Shown here piece after piece: positions 29,026 through 37,042 of a stretch of 64,000 bases of DNA (positions within the stretch are counted from its first letter, which is position 1; each line of letters begins with the position of its first letter). Source of the stretch: Prauserella shujinwangii (GTDB taxonomy: Bacteria > Actinomycetota > Actinomycetes > Mycobacteriales > Pseudonocardiaceae); contig NZ_PVNH01000002.1 in the NCBI RefSeq assembly GCF_003001955.1, forward strand, positions 310,001 to 374,000, in the 5' to 3' direction. The translations under genes were made by a program, and so were the position numbers. The notes under the pieces were generated by a model. It saw only the letters and a program-made list of their open reading frames with translations, was not told the DNA's origin and did not search any database.

Positions 29026-29341
29026 CCAACACGACCCGCCGCCCCCTCCTTCGAGTCCCCCGCCCAGGCACGCGAGTGCTGCGTTCGCCCACCGGCCTCC
29101 GGTGCCGGAACGCGGACATTCCGGAACCCGAGTGCGGAACTCGCGCGCCGGAGCGGGGGACTCGCGGCACAAAATTCCCCTTATCGAGATGCGGAACGCC
29201 CGGCGCGTCAGCCATGCTCGATGGGAAGGCTTCCTTCAAGATCAATAATGGACAGTACGAGAACTCGGCGCGCCTCGGCCGTCAAGGCGACGCGCCGTTC
29301 TACCGTAGGCACCCACAACGGTGAAGTCGCGGGGAGGCGGA
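29026..29341. other. Divergent intergenic region between the GT87 gene and sepH
   Basis: 316 bp with no gene. It contains the class 3 hairpin (29051-29166), a short GGAAGGCTTCC palindrome (29224-29234) next to TTCAAGATCAATAATGG, and the sepH leader with GGGGAGGCGG. Promoters for both genes must lie here, but I see no clear -35/-10 pair. Confidence 0.5.
29051..29166. repeat. Class 3 repeats, head-to-head, forming a large hairpin
   Basis: Left copy 29051-29090 starts CGAGTCCCCCGC and continues GCGAGTGCTGCGTTCG. The right copy (29128-29166), read on the minus strand, is CCGCGAGTCCCCCGCTCC then GCGCGCGAGTTCCGC, almost the same as 3290-3326. The outer 12 bp CGAGTCCCCCGC/GCGGGGGACTCG pair perfectly. 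Confidence 0.65.
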
Positions 29342-30190
29342 ATGCGAACGCTGCGGGTAGTCGGGTTGCACGAGGACGGTAAGTCCATCGTGTGCGAAGA
29401 CCCGGCTCGCCAGGAGCGTTTCCTGCTGCCCGCCGACGAGCGACTCCGTGCGGCCGCCCGTGGCGATGCCACCCGCCTCGGCCAGATCGAGATGGAGCTG
29501 GAGAGCCAGATGCGCCCACGAGAGATCCAGGCACGAATCCGGGCCGGCGAGTCGGTCGAGCAGGTGGCCACGGCGGCGGGCGTGCCGGTCGCCCGGGTGG
29601 AGCGGTTCGCCTATCCCGTCCTGCTCGAACGCTCGCGCACGGCGGAACTGGCCCAGCAGGCGCACCCGGTGCGGGAGGACGGCCCCGACGTGCAGACGCT
29701 CGGCGAGATCGTCGCGTACTCGTTCGGGGCACGCGGCCAGGACTACTCGCAGGCGACGTGGGACTCCTGGCGCGGGGACGACGGCAGGTGGATCGTCGGC
29801 CTGCGCTGGCAGGCGGGCCGCTCGGACAACCGCGCGCTCTGGTCGTTCTCCCCCGGCGCCCACGGCGGCACGGTGGCGGCGCTGAACGAGCACGCCGAGG
29901 CGCTGCTCGACCCGAACTCGTACCGCACGCCGCGTGCGGTGGAGCACCCCGGCGCCGACCGCGAGACCGCGGAGCAGGCGACGTTCGACTACGGCGAGCC
30001 AGGCGGCACCGTCATCGAGGCACCGCTCGGCGAGCAGGCCGAGGGTGCGGACGCCGAACTGCCACGCGTGTCCGGCGACGAACCGGCCCAGCCGGAGCCG
30101 CCCGCGCGCCCGAAGAGCAAGAAGCGGAACCACCCCGCGGTGCCCGCGTGGGAGGACGTGCTGCTCGGCGTCCGCTCCCAGCGCGGCTGA
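29342..30190 (+). CDS. sepH: Septation protein SepH (DUF3071)
   Basis: 282 aa. The N-terminal domain (1-70: MRTLRVVGLHEDGKSIVCED...RFLLPADERLRAAARGD) leads to a helix-turn-helix (RPREIQARIRAGESVEQVA, then VPVARVERFAYPVL, 65-105). A disordered acidic region follows, with a basic C-terminus (RPKSKKRNHPAVPAWEDVLLGVRS). This is the layout of SepH, which stimulates FtsZ assembly and Z-ring formation in Streptomyces and mycobacteria. Start chosen at the ATG after GGGGAGG. Conserved neighbours serC and citA support orthology. A class 1 palindrome follows the gene. Confidence 0.92.
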   Translation: MRTLRVVGLHEDGKSIVCEDPARQERFLLPADERLRAAARGDATRLGQIEMELESQMRPREIQARIRAGESVEQVATAAGVPVARVERFAYPVLLERSRTAELAQQAHPVREDGPDVQTLGEIVAYSFGARGQDYSQATWDSWRGDDGRWIVGLRWQAGRSDNRALWSFSPGAHGGTVAALNEHAEALLDPNSYRTPRAVEHPGADRETAEQATFDYGEPGGTVIEAPLGEQAEGADAELPRVSGDEPAQPEPPARPKSKKRNHPAVPAWEDVLLGVRSQRG

Positions 30191-30215
30191 ACGACCAGCC
30201 TCCTGCCAGCCTCGG

Positions 30216-30268
30216 GCAGTGAAGGCCACCTTCAGTGCGTTGAACGCACTGAAGGTGGCCTTCACTGC
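30216..30268. repeat. Palindromic element, class 1; perfect 25-bp arms
   Basis: GCAGTGAAGGCCACCTTCAG continuing TGCGT pairs perfectly with its complement across a 3-nt loop (TGA). It lies between convergent sepH and the SQD1-like gene. Nearly the same arms occur at 59092-59146. Very strong hairpin; probable bidirectional terminator. Confidence 0.88.
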
Positions 30269-30286
30269 TCCGCGGACGGACCCGGT

Positions 30287-31438
30287 TCAGTTCTTCGGGT
30301 TCTTCCAGCGCACCGTGGGCAGCATCTTCTCGATGTCCACGCGGTGCTTGTTGTCCTCGACGATGGGGAACATCGACTCGATCAGCGTGTCCGAGAGCAG
30401 GTGCGGCTTCAGGCCCAGCTCCACGAGCCCGGTGTGCTTCACGTTGTAGTAGTGCTCCGGCTGCTCGACCCTGGGGTTCTCCAGGTGGTCGATCTGCACG
30501 GGGCCGGGGAAGCACTCGGAGACCAGCTCGGCCAGCTGCTTGACCGAGAAGCTCTCGGTCATCTGGTTGAACACGCGGAACTCACCGCGGTCGGCCGGGT
30601 GCTCCACCGCGAGCCGGACACACTCGACCGTGTCCCGGATGTCCAGCATGCCGCGCGTCTGGCCGCCGGTGCCGTACACGGTGAGCGGCTGGCCGAGGAC
30701 GGCCTGGATCACGAAGCGGTTCAGCACGGTGCCGAACACCGCGTCGTAGTCGAACCGGGTCACCAGCCGCGGGTCCCGCACGGTCTGCGGGGTCTGCTGG
30801 CCGTACACGATGCCCTGGTTGAGGTCGGTCGCCCGCATGCCCCAGATACGGCACGCGAACTCCATGTTGTGCGAGTCGTGCACCTTGCTGAGGTGGTAGA
30901 AGGAGCCCGGCTTCTTCGGGTAGAGCATGCGGTCCTTGCGACCGTTGTGCTCGACCTCGAGCCAGCCCTCCTCGATGTCGATGTTGGGCGTGCCGTACTC
31001 GCCCATGGTGCCGAGCTTGACCAGGTGGATCTCGGGGTTGATCTCCTGGATGGCGTACAGGAGGTTCAGCGTCCCGATGACGTTGTTGTGCTGGGTGTAG
31101 ACGGCGTGCTCGCGGTCGATCATGGAGTACGGCGCGGCGCGCTGCTCACCGAAGTGGACGACGGCGTCGGGCTGGAACTCCCGCAGCGTGTCGTAGACGA
31201 AGTCGGCGTCCAGCAGATCGCCGACGTAGGCCGGCATCTTCTTACCGGAGACTTCCTCCCACGCGGCGACGCGAGTCTCGAGGTCCTCGATGGCCACCAG
31301 GCTCTGGACGCCGAGTTCCTCGTCGTACTTTCTGCGCGCGAAGTTGTCGAGCACGGCGGTCTCGTGCCCGCAGTCCGAAAGGTGCAGGGCCGTGGGCCAC
31401 CCCAAATATCCGTCACCACCGAGAACGAGGACTCGCAC
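30287..31438 (-). CDS. UDP-sulfoquinovose synthase-like NAD-dependent epimerase (SQD1 family)
   Basis: 383 aa. The NAD motif GGDGYLG is at residues 7-13. The SQD1 hallmark residues align almost number for number with plant SQD1: Thr144 in TMGEYGTPNIDIEEG, Tyr181 and Lys185 in YHLSKVHDSHN. DLNQGIVYG, YDAVFGTVLNRF and TGGQTRGMLDIRDTV are also shared. The enzyme makes UDP-sulfoquinovose from UDP-glucose and sulfite. No sulfolipid synthase gene (SqdX/SQD2) is visible; glycosyltransferases and a GtrA protein are neighbours, so the sugar may go into an envelope glycan. GTG start with GGAGG 10 bp upstream. Confidence 0.85.
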   Translation of the reverse strand: MRVLVLGGDGYLGWPTALHLSDCGHETAVLDNFARRKYDEELGVQSLVAIEDLETRVAAWEEVSGKKMPAYVGDLLDADFVYDTLREFQPDAVVHFGEQRAAPYSMIDREHAVYTQHNNVIGTLNLLYAIQEINPEIHLVKLGTMGEYGTPNIDIEEGWLEVEHNGRKDRMLYPKKPGSFYHLSKVHDSHNMEFACRIWGMRATDLNQGIVYGQQTPQTVRDPRLVTRFDYDAVFGTVLNRFVIQAVLGQPLTVYGTGGQTRGMLDIRDTVECVRLAVEHPADRGEFRVFNQMTESFSVKQLAELVSECFPGPVQIDHLENPRVEQPEHYYNVKHTGLVELGLKPHLLSDTLIESMFPIVEDNKHRVDIEKMLPTVRWKNPKN

Positions 31439-31493
31439 GAGTTGGATGCCTCCAGTTCCAAAAATTTGCCGGTGTGCAGACGGTAGAATAAAG

Positions 31494-31537
31494 GGTCGGT
31501 AACGGGGGTGCCGCAGCGCGGTACCCTTTTACCGACC
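31494..31537. promoter_or_regulatory. Large inverted repeat between sqd1-like and gtrA genes
   Basis: GGTCGGTAA (31494-31502) and TTACCGACC (31529-31537) are perfect arms, with an inner near-palindrome GGGTGCCGC-agc-GCGGTACCC. It sits centrally in the 178-bp divergent gap, so it is more likely an operator or leader structure than a terminator. Confidence 0.55.
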
Positions 31538-31616
31538 GCATTCGAACGTCGACCAGGCGTGACATCGCGGACGGTTGTGGCGGTGCGGCCACTCCCCCGA
31601 AATCACGACGTGCACA

Positions 31617-32117
31617 ATGGCGGATGTGACCACAGGCAGTGCTACCCCCGAGGACCCGCGGGGAAACCGGCCCCGGGGCATCGTCCGGCTGGCGAGGGCC
31701 GCCACGAGCTCCCTGCTGGCCACCGGCATCAGCCAGCTGACGCTGCTGGTCCTGCTGTCGACGCAGGCCACGGGCGCGGGGATGGCCGCGGCGCTGGCCT
31801 TCGTCGCGGGCGCCGTGCCCAACTACCTCGTCGCCCGCAAGTGGGCGTGGGGCCGCCGCGGCAAGCCGAGGGTGCGCGGCGAACTGCTGCCCTACCTCGC
31901 GGTCATCGCGACCGGCGGGCTCACCGCGGTCGGGGCGACGAAGCTCGGCGCCCTGCTCATCGCCCCGCTCGACCTGCCGCACGTCGCGCGCGTCCTGGTG
32001 CTCGACGCCGCCTACATCAGCAGCTACGCGCTCGTGTTCCTCATGAAGTTCGCACTGCTCGACCGTCTCGTGTTCGCCGGCGCAGTACGAACTCGCGCAG
32101 CCACGTCCCAGTCATGA
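31617..32117 (+). CDS. GtrA-family membrane protein (putative lipid-linked sugar flippase)
   Basis: 166 aa with four predicted membrane helices: LLATGISQLTLLVLLS, GMAAALAFVAGAVPNYLVAR, LLPYLAVIATGGLTAVG and the C-terminal YISSYALVFLMKFALLDRLVF. The PNYLVARKWAWG turn between helices 2 and 3 and the KFALLDRLVF end are GtrA hallmarks. GtrA proteins are thought to move undecaprenyl/decaprenyl-phosphate sugars across the membrane for surface-polysaccharide modification. Start at the ATG before ADVTTGS. Divergent from the SQD1-like gene. Its last 77 bp overlap the convergent GT-C/GT2 gene, which would supply its substrate. Confidence 0.85.
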   Translation: MADVTTGSATPEDPRGNRPRGIVRLARAATSSLLATGISQLTLLVLLSTQATGAGMAAALAFVAGAVPNYLVARKWAWGRRGKPRVRGELLPYLAVIATGGLTAVGATKLGALLIAPLDLPHVARVLVLDAAYISSYALVFLMKFALLDRLVFAGAVRTRAATSQS

Positions 32118-34278
32118 CCCGGGCGTAGTTCGCCCCGTAGTACAGGCTGCGCCCCTTCTTGCTCGCGCCGTTGTTGCGCAGCCGCATGGACAGCGGCACC
32201 TCGAGCACGCGTGCCCCGCGCGCCATCACTCCCAGCAGCAGCTCCGACGACTGGTACTGCGGCTCCCGCAGGGTCACCGACGTCGCCAGGTCGGCTCCCA
32301 TCGCACGGAAGCCGAACGAGGTGTCGGTGATCTTGCGCAGGGTCAGCACGGTGGCGAGTGCGGCGAACACGCGCACGCCGAGCCAGCGGATCTTGCTGTC
32401 GGCCTGTTCGCTGCCCAGCCTGCGCGAGCCCGTCACGAAGTCCGCCGAACCGTCCAGCAGTGGCTTGACCAGCATCGGAAGTTCGCCGTTGTCGTACTGG
32501 CCGTCGGCGTCGGTGGTGACGATGTACCGCGCGCCGCACTCGGCGGCGAGGTGATAGCCGAGCCGCAACGCCGCGCCCTGACCACGGTTGCGCTCCGCCA
32601 CGCACACGAACGCCCCGTTCCGCTCGGCGACCTCGGCGGTGTCGTCGGTGGCGCCGTCCACCACGACGAGGACGGAGACGTCGTGACCGGCGCACTCGCC
32701 CGGCATGTCCCGCAGCACCGAGCCGATGCCCTTCGCCTCGTTGTACGCGGCGATCACCACCGTCAGCGGGGCGAGCGGAGCGTTACCGTATTTGGCGCGA
32801 AAATCCGCGATCGCGGCGCTGTCTGTTTCGTCCGGAAATGGAGCCAGCTTCTCCCTGCGCCTAGCCGGTTCGGGGGATTTGTTACGCCCGAACAACGCAG
32901 CCAATCCGATCGCGCCACCGATCGGCAACAGCACCAAAGCGGGCAACTGGTACCTCCAGGAGAATTCGAAAGCGGACGACCCCAGCAGCAGGAGCAGGCC
33001 TGATGCGGTGGGCAGGAAAGCGGCAGAGCGTAGCCCGGACCGCCGGGCGCGACCGGCTCCCACCACCGCGGCGGCCCCGAGGAGTCCGCACACGGCGAGC
33101 GCGGGGCCCCAGAGATATCCACCCCGCTGGTAGGTCCGCAGGAAGCTCGCGATGTCCTCGTTCACGCCGACCGGCACGCCGTCGAAGAACATCGCGGCCG
33201 CATTGGCCATGCGCAGCCCGGGATCGGGCGGTTCGGAGTACGGCGGGTAGCTGGTCTTGAAGTACCAGCGATCCGCGGGCACGTCGCCGGGAGACGTCAC
33301 CTTCACCGGTCCGAAATGCTTCATGAAGTCGGTGAGCACGGCCCCGGCGAGGTCGAGCGGCTGGTTCGTGAACACGCGGCCGGCGAACTCGTCGGCCAGA
33401 GCCTGCTTGTCCGCGCCCGCCGGAAGTCCCGGTGGCCAGTACGGGTTGCCATAGACGTAGTGCGTGTACCAGTCGACGCCCCGCCGCTCGCCGAGCGGCT
33501 CGGCCGGGCAGAACAGCCGCAGGTTGCCTTCGAGCTGGAGCTGGGAGCAGTCGGCGATCGTGGCGGCACGGCCGTAGGCCACGTGTGTGGACGCGCCCGA
33601 CAGCCGGGGGCTGCCGGTGACCGCGAACGCGTAGGTCATGTACGGACCGGCGACGATCGCCACGCCGGCGAGGCCCGCGACGCAGCGGGTGGCCACCTGC
33701 TTCCAGTTCACCCGGCCGCGCAGCGCGCCGCCCGCGACGAGCAGGTACAGCACGAGCGGCACCACCACGACGACACCGATCGTGCGGGTGATCATCGCCG
33801 CGCCCACCAACAGCCCGGCGAGCAGCGCCTGCCGCCACGTCGTCCCGCCGCGGTACAGCAGGACCCAGAGCATGCCGACGAGCAGGGCCTGGAACCAGAC
33901 CTCCGACATGATCATGGTCTCGATCTGCAGCTGGTAGGCGTCGAGCAGCACGACCCCGGCCACCAGGGCGGCCAGCCAGTTCCATACGCCGTTACGCCGG
34001 GCGAGGGCGTAGAGCGCCACGGCGATCCCCACGCCGACCGCGTGCTGCACCGCCTCCACCCAGGCCAGGCCCCCGAACTGCAGGAGGCCCTTGAGGACGA
34101 AGGTGTAGCCGAGCGGGTTCAGCGCCACCGGATGCAGCGCGTCGAGGTTGTCGAGGTAGCGGTAGGAGTCGATGTAGAGCAGCGCGGGCCGGTAGGCCAG
34201 CCAGGCGAGCACTCGCAGCGTGACACCTGCGACCAGGAAGATCAGCAGGAGCCAGTGCCGGCGAAGGAAGTCCTTCAC
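32041..34278 (-). CDS. Bifunctional GT-C membrane glycosyltransferase fused to GT2 polyprenyl-phosphate sugar synthase
   Basis: 745 aa. Residues 1-480 form a GT-C enzyme with about ten helices; the acidic motif is Asp37 in LLYIDSYRYLDNL, and a large extracytoplasmic loop (about 190-330) is rich in Trp/Tyr/Pro. Residues 505-745 are a cytosolic GT2 domain (TVVIAAYNEAKGIG, VVVDGATDDT, DAD motif near 590 in TTDADGQYD, then TDTSFGFRAMG), as in dolichyl/decaprenyl-phosphate sugar synthases. One chain could charge the lipid carrier and use it after flipping. The GTG start overlaps the upstream epimerase stop by 4 bp. The 3' end overlaps gtrA. Confidence 0.85.
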   Translation of the reverse strand: MKDFLRRHWLLLIFLVAGVTLRVLAWLAYRPALLYIDSYRYLDNLDALHPVALNPLGYTFVLKGLLQFGGLAWVEAVQHAVGVGIAVALYALARRNGVWNWLAALVAGVVLLDAYQLQIETMIMSEVWFQALLVGMLWVLLYRGGTTWRQALLAGLLVGAAMITRTIGVVVVVPLVLYLLVAGGALRGRVNWKQVATRCVAGLAGVAIVAGPYMTYAFAVTGSPRLSGASTHVAYGRAATIADCSQLQLEGNLRLFCPAEPLGERRGVDWYTHYVYGNPYWPPGLPAGADKQALADEFAGRVFTNQPLDLAGAVLTDFMKHFGPVKVTSPGDVPADRWYFKTSYPPYSEPPDPGLRMANAAAMFFDGVPVGVNEDIASFLRTYQRGGYLWGPALAVCGLLGAAAVVGAGRARRSGLRSAAFLPTASGLLLLLGSSAFEFSWRYQLPALVLLPIGGAIGLAALFGRNKSPEPARRREKLAPFPDETDSAAIADFRAKYGNAPLAPLTVVIAAYNEAKGIGSVLRDMPGECAGHDVSVLVVVDGATDDTAEVAERNGAFVCVAERNRGQGAALRLGYHLAAECGARYIVTTDADGQYDNGELPMLVKPLLDGSADFVTGSRRLGSEQADSKIRWLGVRVFAALATVLTLRKITDTSFGFRAMGADLATSVTLREPQYQSSELLLGVMARGARVLEVPLSMRLRNNGASKKGRSLYYGANYARVMTGTWLREFVLRRRTRDGRAVRTS

Positions 34279-35222
34279 TCCGGCACTTTCTCGCGATCGT
34301 GCTCGACGAAGTACTCCCACACCTCCGCGAGTCCCTCGGTGAGGCTGACCTGCGGCCGGTAGCCGAGGACCCGCTCGCTGCGGGACAGGTCGACGACGAC
34401 GGCCGGCATCTCGCCCTCCGGCGCGGGCACGTGCTCGACCTCCAGCGGCCTGCCCGTGACCTCGCGGACCGCGTCGATCATGTCGAGCACCGAGACCGAG
34501 TGACCGGAGCCGAGGATGGCGCGCCCGGTGTACTCGCGGTCCCACGCCAGCAGGATGCCCCGCACGATGTCGGCGAGGTTCACGAGGTCGCGGCGCTGCC
34601 TGCCGTCGCCGTAGACCCGGACACCGGTGCCGTGCAGCGCGGCCCGCATGAGCCGGGGGATGAAGCTGTCCTTGTGCGACATGCCGGGCCCGTAGACGTT
34701 GGTGAACCGCAGCGCGCACGCGGCGAGCCCGTACGAGCCCGCGTAGCCCGAGAGCAGCATCTCGCACGCGGCCTTCGTCGCACCGTACGGGGTGAGCGGC
34801 TGCAGCGGCAGGCTCTCGGAGATCGTCGACCCACCGACGTCGCCGACGACGGCGTTGGTGGAGGCGAACACGAACCGGGGCACCCCGCGGGTACGGGCGA
34901 GCTCCAGCAGCTCGTGGGTGATGGCGACGTTCTCCGCATAGGTCGTCGCGGGCATCTCCACCGACCGGAGCACGGACGTCACGGCGGCCAGGTGCACGAT
35001 GCCATCGGTGCCGGGCCGGACGGCGGCCTCCCGCACGCGGGGGTCGGCCAGGTCGCCCTGGATGCCCGTGACACCCTCGTCGCGCACGGTGAGCGGTTCG
35101 CGGTCGACGACCGTGACCCGAGCCCCTCTATCTCGGAACGCCCTGACCACGGCGCGGCCGATGAAGCCACAACCGCCGGTGACGACGACGTGGGGCGTGT
35201 CCGAGTCAGTCGGCGCAACCAT
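34275..35222 (-). CDS. NAD-dependent nucleotide-sugar epimerase/dehydratase
   Basis: 315-aa extended SDR. The NAD motif GGCGFIG is at 16-22, then GDLADPRV, the catalytic Ser/Thr in FASTNAVVG, YGATKAACE (Tyr-x3-Lys) and RFTNVYGPGMSHKDSFIPR. Closest in pattern to UDP-glucose 4-epimerases/UDP-glucuronate epimerases; exact sugar unknown. It heads a two-gene operon, overlapping the GT-C/GT2 gene by 4 bp, so it probably makes the nucleotide sugar used by that enzyme. The ATG at 35222 is supported by the conserved N-terminus starting soon after. Confidence 0.87.
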   Translation of the reverse strand: MVAPTDSDTPHVVVTGGCGFIGRAVVRAFRDRGARVTVVDREPLTVRDEGVTGIQGDLADPRVREAAVRPGTDGIVHLAAVTSVLRSVEMPATTYAENVAITHELLELARTRGVPRFVFASTNAVVGDVGGSTISESLPLQPLTPYGATKAACEMLLSGYAGSYGLAACALRFTNVYGPGMSHKDSFIPRLMRAALHGTGVRVYGDGRQRRDLVNLADIVRGILLAWDREYTGRAILGSGHSVSVLDMIDAVREVTGRPLEVEHVPAPEGEMPAVVVDLSRSERVLGYRPQVSLTEGLAEVWEYFVEHDREKVPE

Positions 35223-35280
35223 GGGGTCAACCTACCTAAGCCGCCCGCCGGCCCCGCATCGCGGTACCGGAACCGCAGGT

Positions 35281-35637
35281 TCAGGGCAACCGCTCGGCGA
35301 GTGACCTCGGCGCCACGGTCCGGTACGCGTCCGCCACGATCTCGGCGACCTCGGTCCAGTCGACGTCCACGTCGAGCCGGACGCCCAGCCAGCCCCGGTG
35401 CCCCACGTAGGGCGGCCGGAAGAACCGTCCGGGGTCCTGCGCCACCAGTTCCTCCTGCACCCCGGGCGGCGCCGCGCACCAGAACGCGAGCCGGTCGTCG
35501 TGGTGGTGGTCGGCGTACATGACGAACGTCTTCCTGCCCCGGACGAACCACGTCGGTTCCCCGTGGCTGAGCCGTTCGGTGGTCTCCGGGAGGGCGAGGC
35601 AGAGCTGCCGCAGCCGGTCGAGCGGATCGTCGGCCAT
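35281..35637 (-). CDS. MmcQ/YjbR-family DNA-binding-like protein
   Basis: 118 aa. LRQLCLALPETTERLSHGEPTWFVRGRKTFVMY is the start of the double-wing MmcQ/YjbR (CyaY-like) fold, and GWLGVRLDVDVDWTEVAEIVADAYRTVAP is its usual end. Function is unknown for most members; nucleic-acid binding has been proposed. Start chosen at ATG 35637 with GGGAGA about 10 bp upstream. Single gene between the glycan operon and a divergent hypothetical gene. Confidence 0.82.
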   Translation of the reverse strand: MADDPLDRLRQLCLALPETTERLSHGEPTWFVRGRKTFVMYADHHHDDRLAFWCAAPPGVQEELVAQDPGRFFRPPYVGHRGWLGVRLDVDVDWTEVAEIVADAYRTVAPRSLAERLP

Positions 35638-35778
35638 GTCGCATTCTCTCCCGCGCGGGCGGATGTGACGAGCACGATTCCCGAGGTTCCGCACCCGGGG
35701 CGGGGTTGATCCGTTTACAGTTCTGTCGACCGGGCAGGGGCGGTCACACGGGGAGCTCGACGGCGCGGAAGAACGGTT

Positions 35779-36324
35779 ATGACAGAACTCATCAAGGGGT
35801 CCAGCCCCGACGCCATACCCGACGTCCGGATCGACCTTCCTCCCGGTTTCGCCGAGGAACCGGTGGTGGGCGGTCCGGACGTGGAGAACTCGGTGCGGCT
35901 CTTCGGGCGGTTCGAGGTCGGTGCCGAACGGGTGCCGGCCACCTTCTCGCTCGCGGTCGTGGAGCTGGTGCCGCAGGAACTCGTGGACGACGGCGAGCGG
36001 GCGAGCGATCCGCGGGTCGTCGCGGAGGCACTGCGCATGCGATACCGCAGCCGCAGGCCGAACGCGGACGCGCGCGTCGTCCAGCTGGCGATCGGCCCCG
36101 CGCTGGCGGCGACGACGGCGGGTGAGTACCGGCTGCCGCCCGAGATGCGCGGCCACCCGTTCGAGGAGGTGCGGCCGGTGTATCGCGTCGAGGTGCAGAT
36201 CCCCGCGCCCGACGGCAGGCACGTGGTCCTGGTGGACGTCACGACCGAGCGCGAGGCTGGCTGGACGACGATCACCGAGGAGACGGTGCGGATCGCCAAC
36301 AGCATCCACCTCTCTCGTGAGTGA
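35779..36324 (+). CDS. Conserved hypothetical protein
   Basis: 181 aa, soluble, with no motif I recognise. It reads as alternating beta-strands (VRIDLPPGFAEEP, RVPATFSLAVVELVP, ARVVQLAIGPALAA, RPVYRVEVQIP, HVVLVDVTTE) ending in a helix (ETVRIANSIHL), which resembles actinobacterial proteins of type VII secretion or DUF1795-like, LpqN-like folds. That resemblance is only an impression. Codon use matches the neighbours. The C-terminal residues and stop (LSRE-stop) are encoded by the left arm of the class 2 palindrome at 36312. Confidence 0.6.
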   Translation: MTELIKGSSPDAIPDVRIDLPPGFAEEPVVGGPDVENSVRLFGRFEVGAERVPATFSLAVVELVPQELVDDGERASDPRVVAEALRMRYRSRRPNADARVVQLAIGPALAATTAGEYRLPPEMRGHPFEEVRPVYRVEVQIPAPDGRHVVLVDVTTEREAGWTTITEETVRIANSIHLSRE

Positions 36325-36361
36325 GAAACGTGGCTAGAACAACGCCATGCACTCACGAGAG
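36312..36361. repeat. Palindromic element, class 2
   Basis: CTCTCGTGAGTG and CACTCACGAGAG are perfect 12-bp arms around a 26-nt interior AGAAACGTGGCTAGAACAAC-type sequence matching the class 2 consensus. The upstream gene's TGA is in the left arm. Lies between convergent genes. Confidence 0.8.
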
Positions 36362-36403
36362 GTGACCAGGCACGGTGCCGGTACCCGCGCCGGGGCCGGG
36401 CGC

Positions 36404-37042
36404 TCACCACAGGATCGCCAGCACGCCGATCCAGGCGAACACCAGCCCGCCCGCCGCGCCGAGCACCACCCAGCGCACGATCGGCAGCTTCCGCGCGAGC
36501 CACAGTGACGGCGCGAGGCCCGCGGTGACCACCACCGTGGCGCCGAACGCGAGCCAGCCGGTGGTCTCCTCGGCGAGCGTCCTGGCCAGTGCGAGCATCG
36601 CGATGGCGACCACCGCGCCGATGAACGCGGCGACCACCAGCCCGGTGCCCCACGGCGTCGGGGTGCTCCGGCTCGGCTCCTCCCCGAGCAGCCGCCTGCC
36701 CACCGACGGACGGGGCGGGCGCTCCGGCGGGGCGACCACGACGGTGCGTCCCGTCACCGGATCCCGGTAGCTCACGCGGACGCCCAGCGCCGCGGCGACA
36801 CGGCCGGCGAGCTGCCTGCCCCGGCGCGACACCACCGCGGCCGCCTCCGCCCGGGGCGTCTCCCCGCCCGTGCGCCGGACGGCGCCCGCCACCTTCGCCC
36901 ACTCGTACAGCGCGTCGGTCAGGTCCTCGCCGAGCGGGAGCTGACGCGGGTCGGCCCACCTGCCGCCCGACGGCTCCGCCAGCACCGGCCGCTCGCCGCG
37001 CAACCCCAGCTCGACCACCGCGCCGCCCTCCGCCTGGTTCAT
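36404..37042 (-). CDS. DUF2537-like membrane protein
   Basis: 212 aa. A soluble N-terminal 120 residues (MNQAEGGAVVELGLRG, then LTDALYEWAKVAGAVRRTG) is followed by a basic proline-rich link and four short membrane segments (GLVVAAFIGAVVAIAMLALA, WLAFGATVVVTAGLAPSLWL, WVVLGAAGGLVFAWIGVLAIL). It overlaps the upstream RNA methyltransferase gene by 4 bp (ATGA) and is translationally coupled to it. The pairing with a TrmH-family gene matches the mycobacterial Rv0881-Rv0882 neighbourhood as I remember it. Function unknown. Confidence 0.72.
   Translation of the reverse strand: MNQAEGGAVVELGLRGERPVLAEPSGGRWADPRQLPLGEDLTDALYEWAKVAGAVRRTGGETPRAEAAAVVSRRGRQLAGRVAAALGVRVSYRDPVTGRTVVVAPPERPPRPSVGRRLLGEEPSRSTPTPWGTGLVVAAFIGAVVAIAMLALARTLAEETTGWLAFGATVVVTAGLAPSLWLARKLPIVRWVVLGAAGGLVFAWIGVLAILW

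Noticed and set aside
29224-29234. GGAAGGCTTCC as another class 1 element
   Set aside because: Only 11 bp, no conserved core and no matching long arms; could be a decayed half but not supportable.
30287-31438. Sulfolipid (SQDG) biosynthesis locus
   Set aside because: The synthase is convincing, but no SqdX/SQD2 transferase is visible, and the neighbours are glycan enzymes. Kept as a glycan hypothesis instead.
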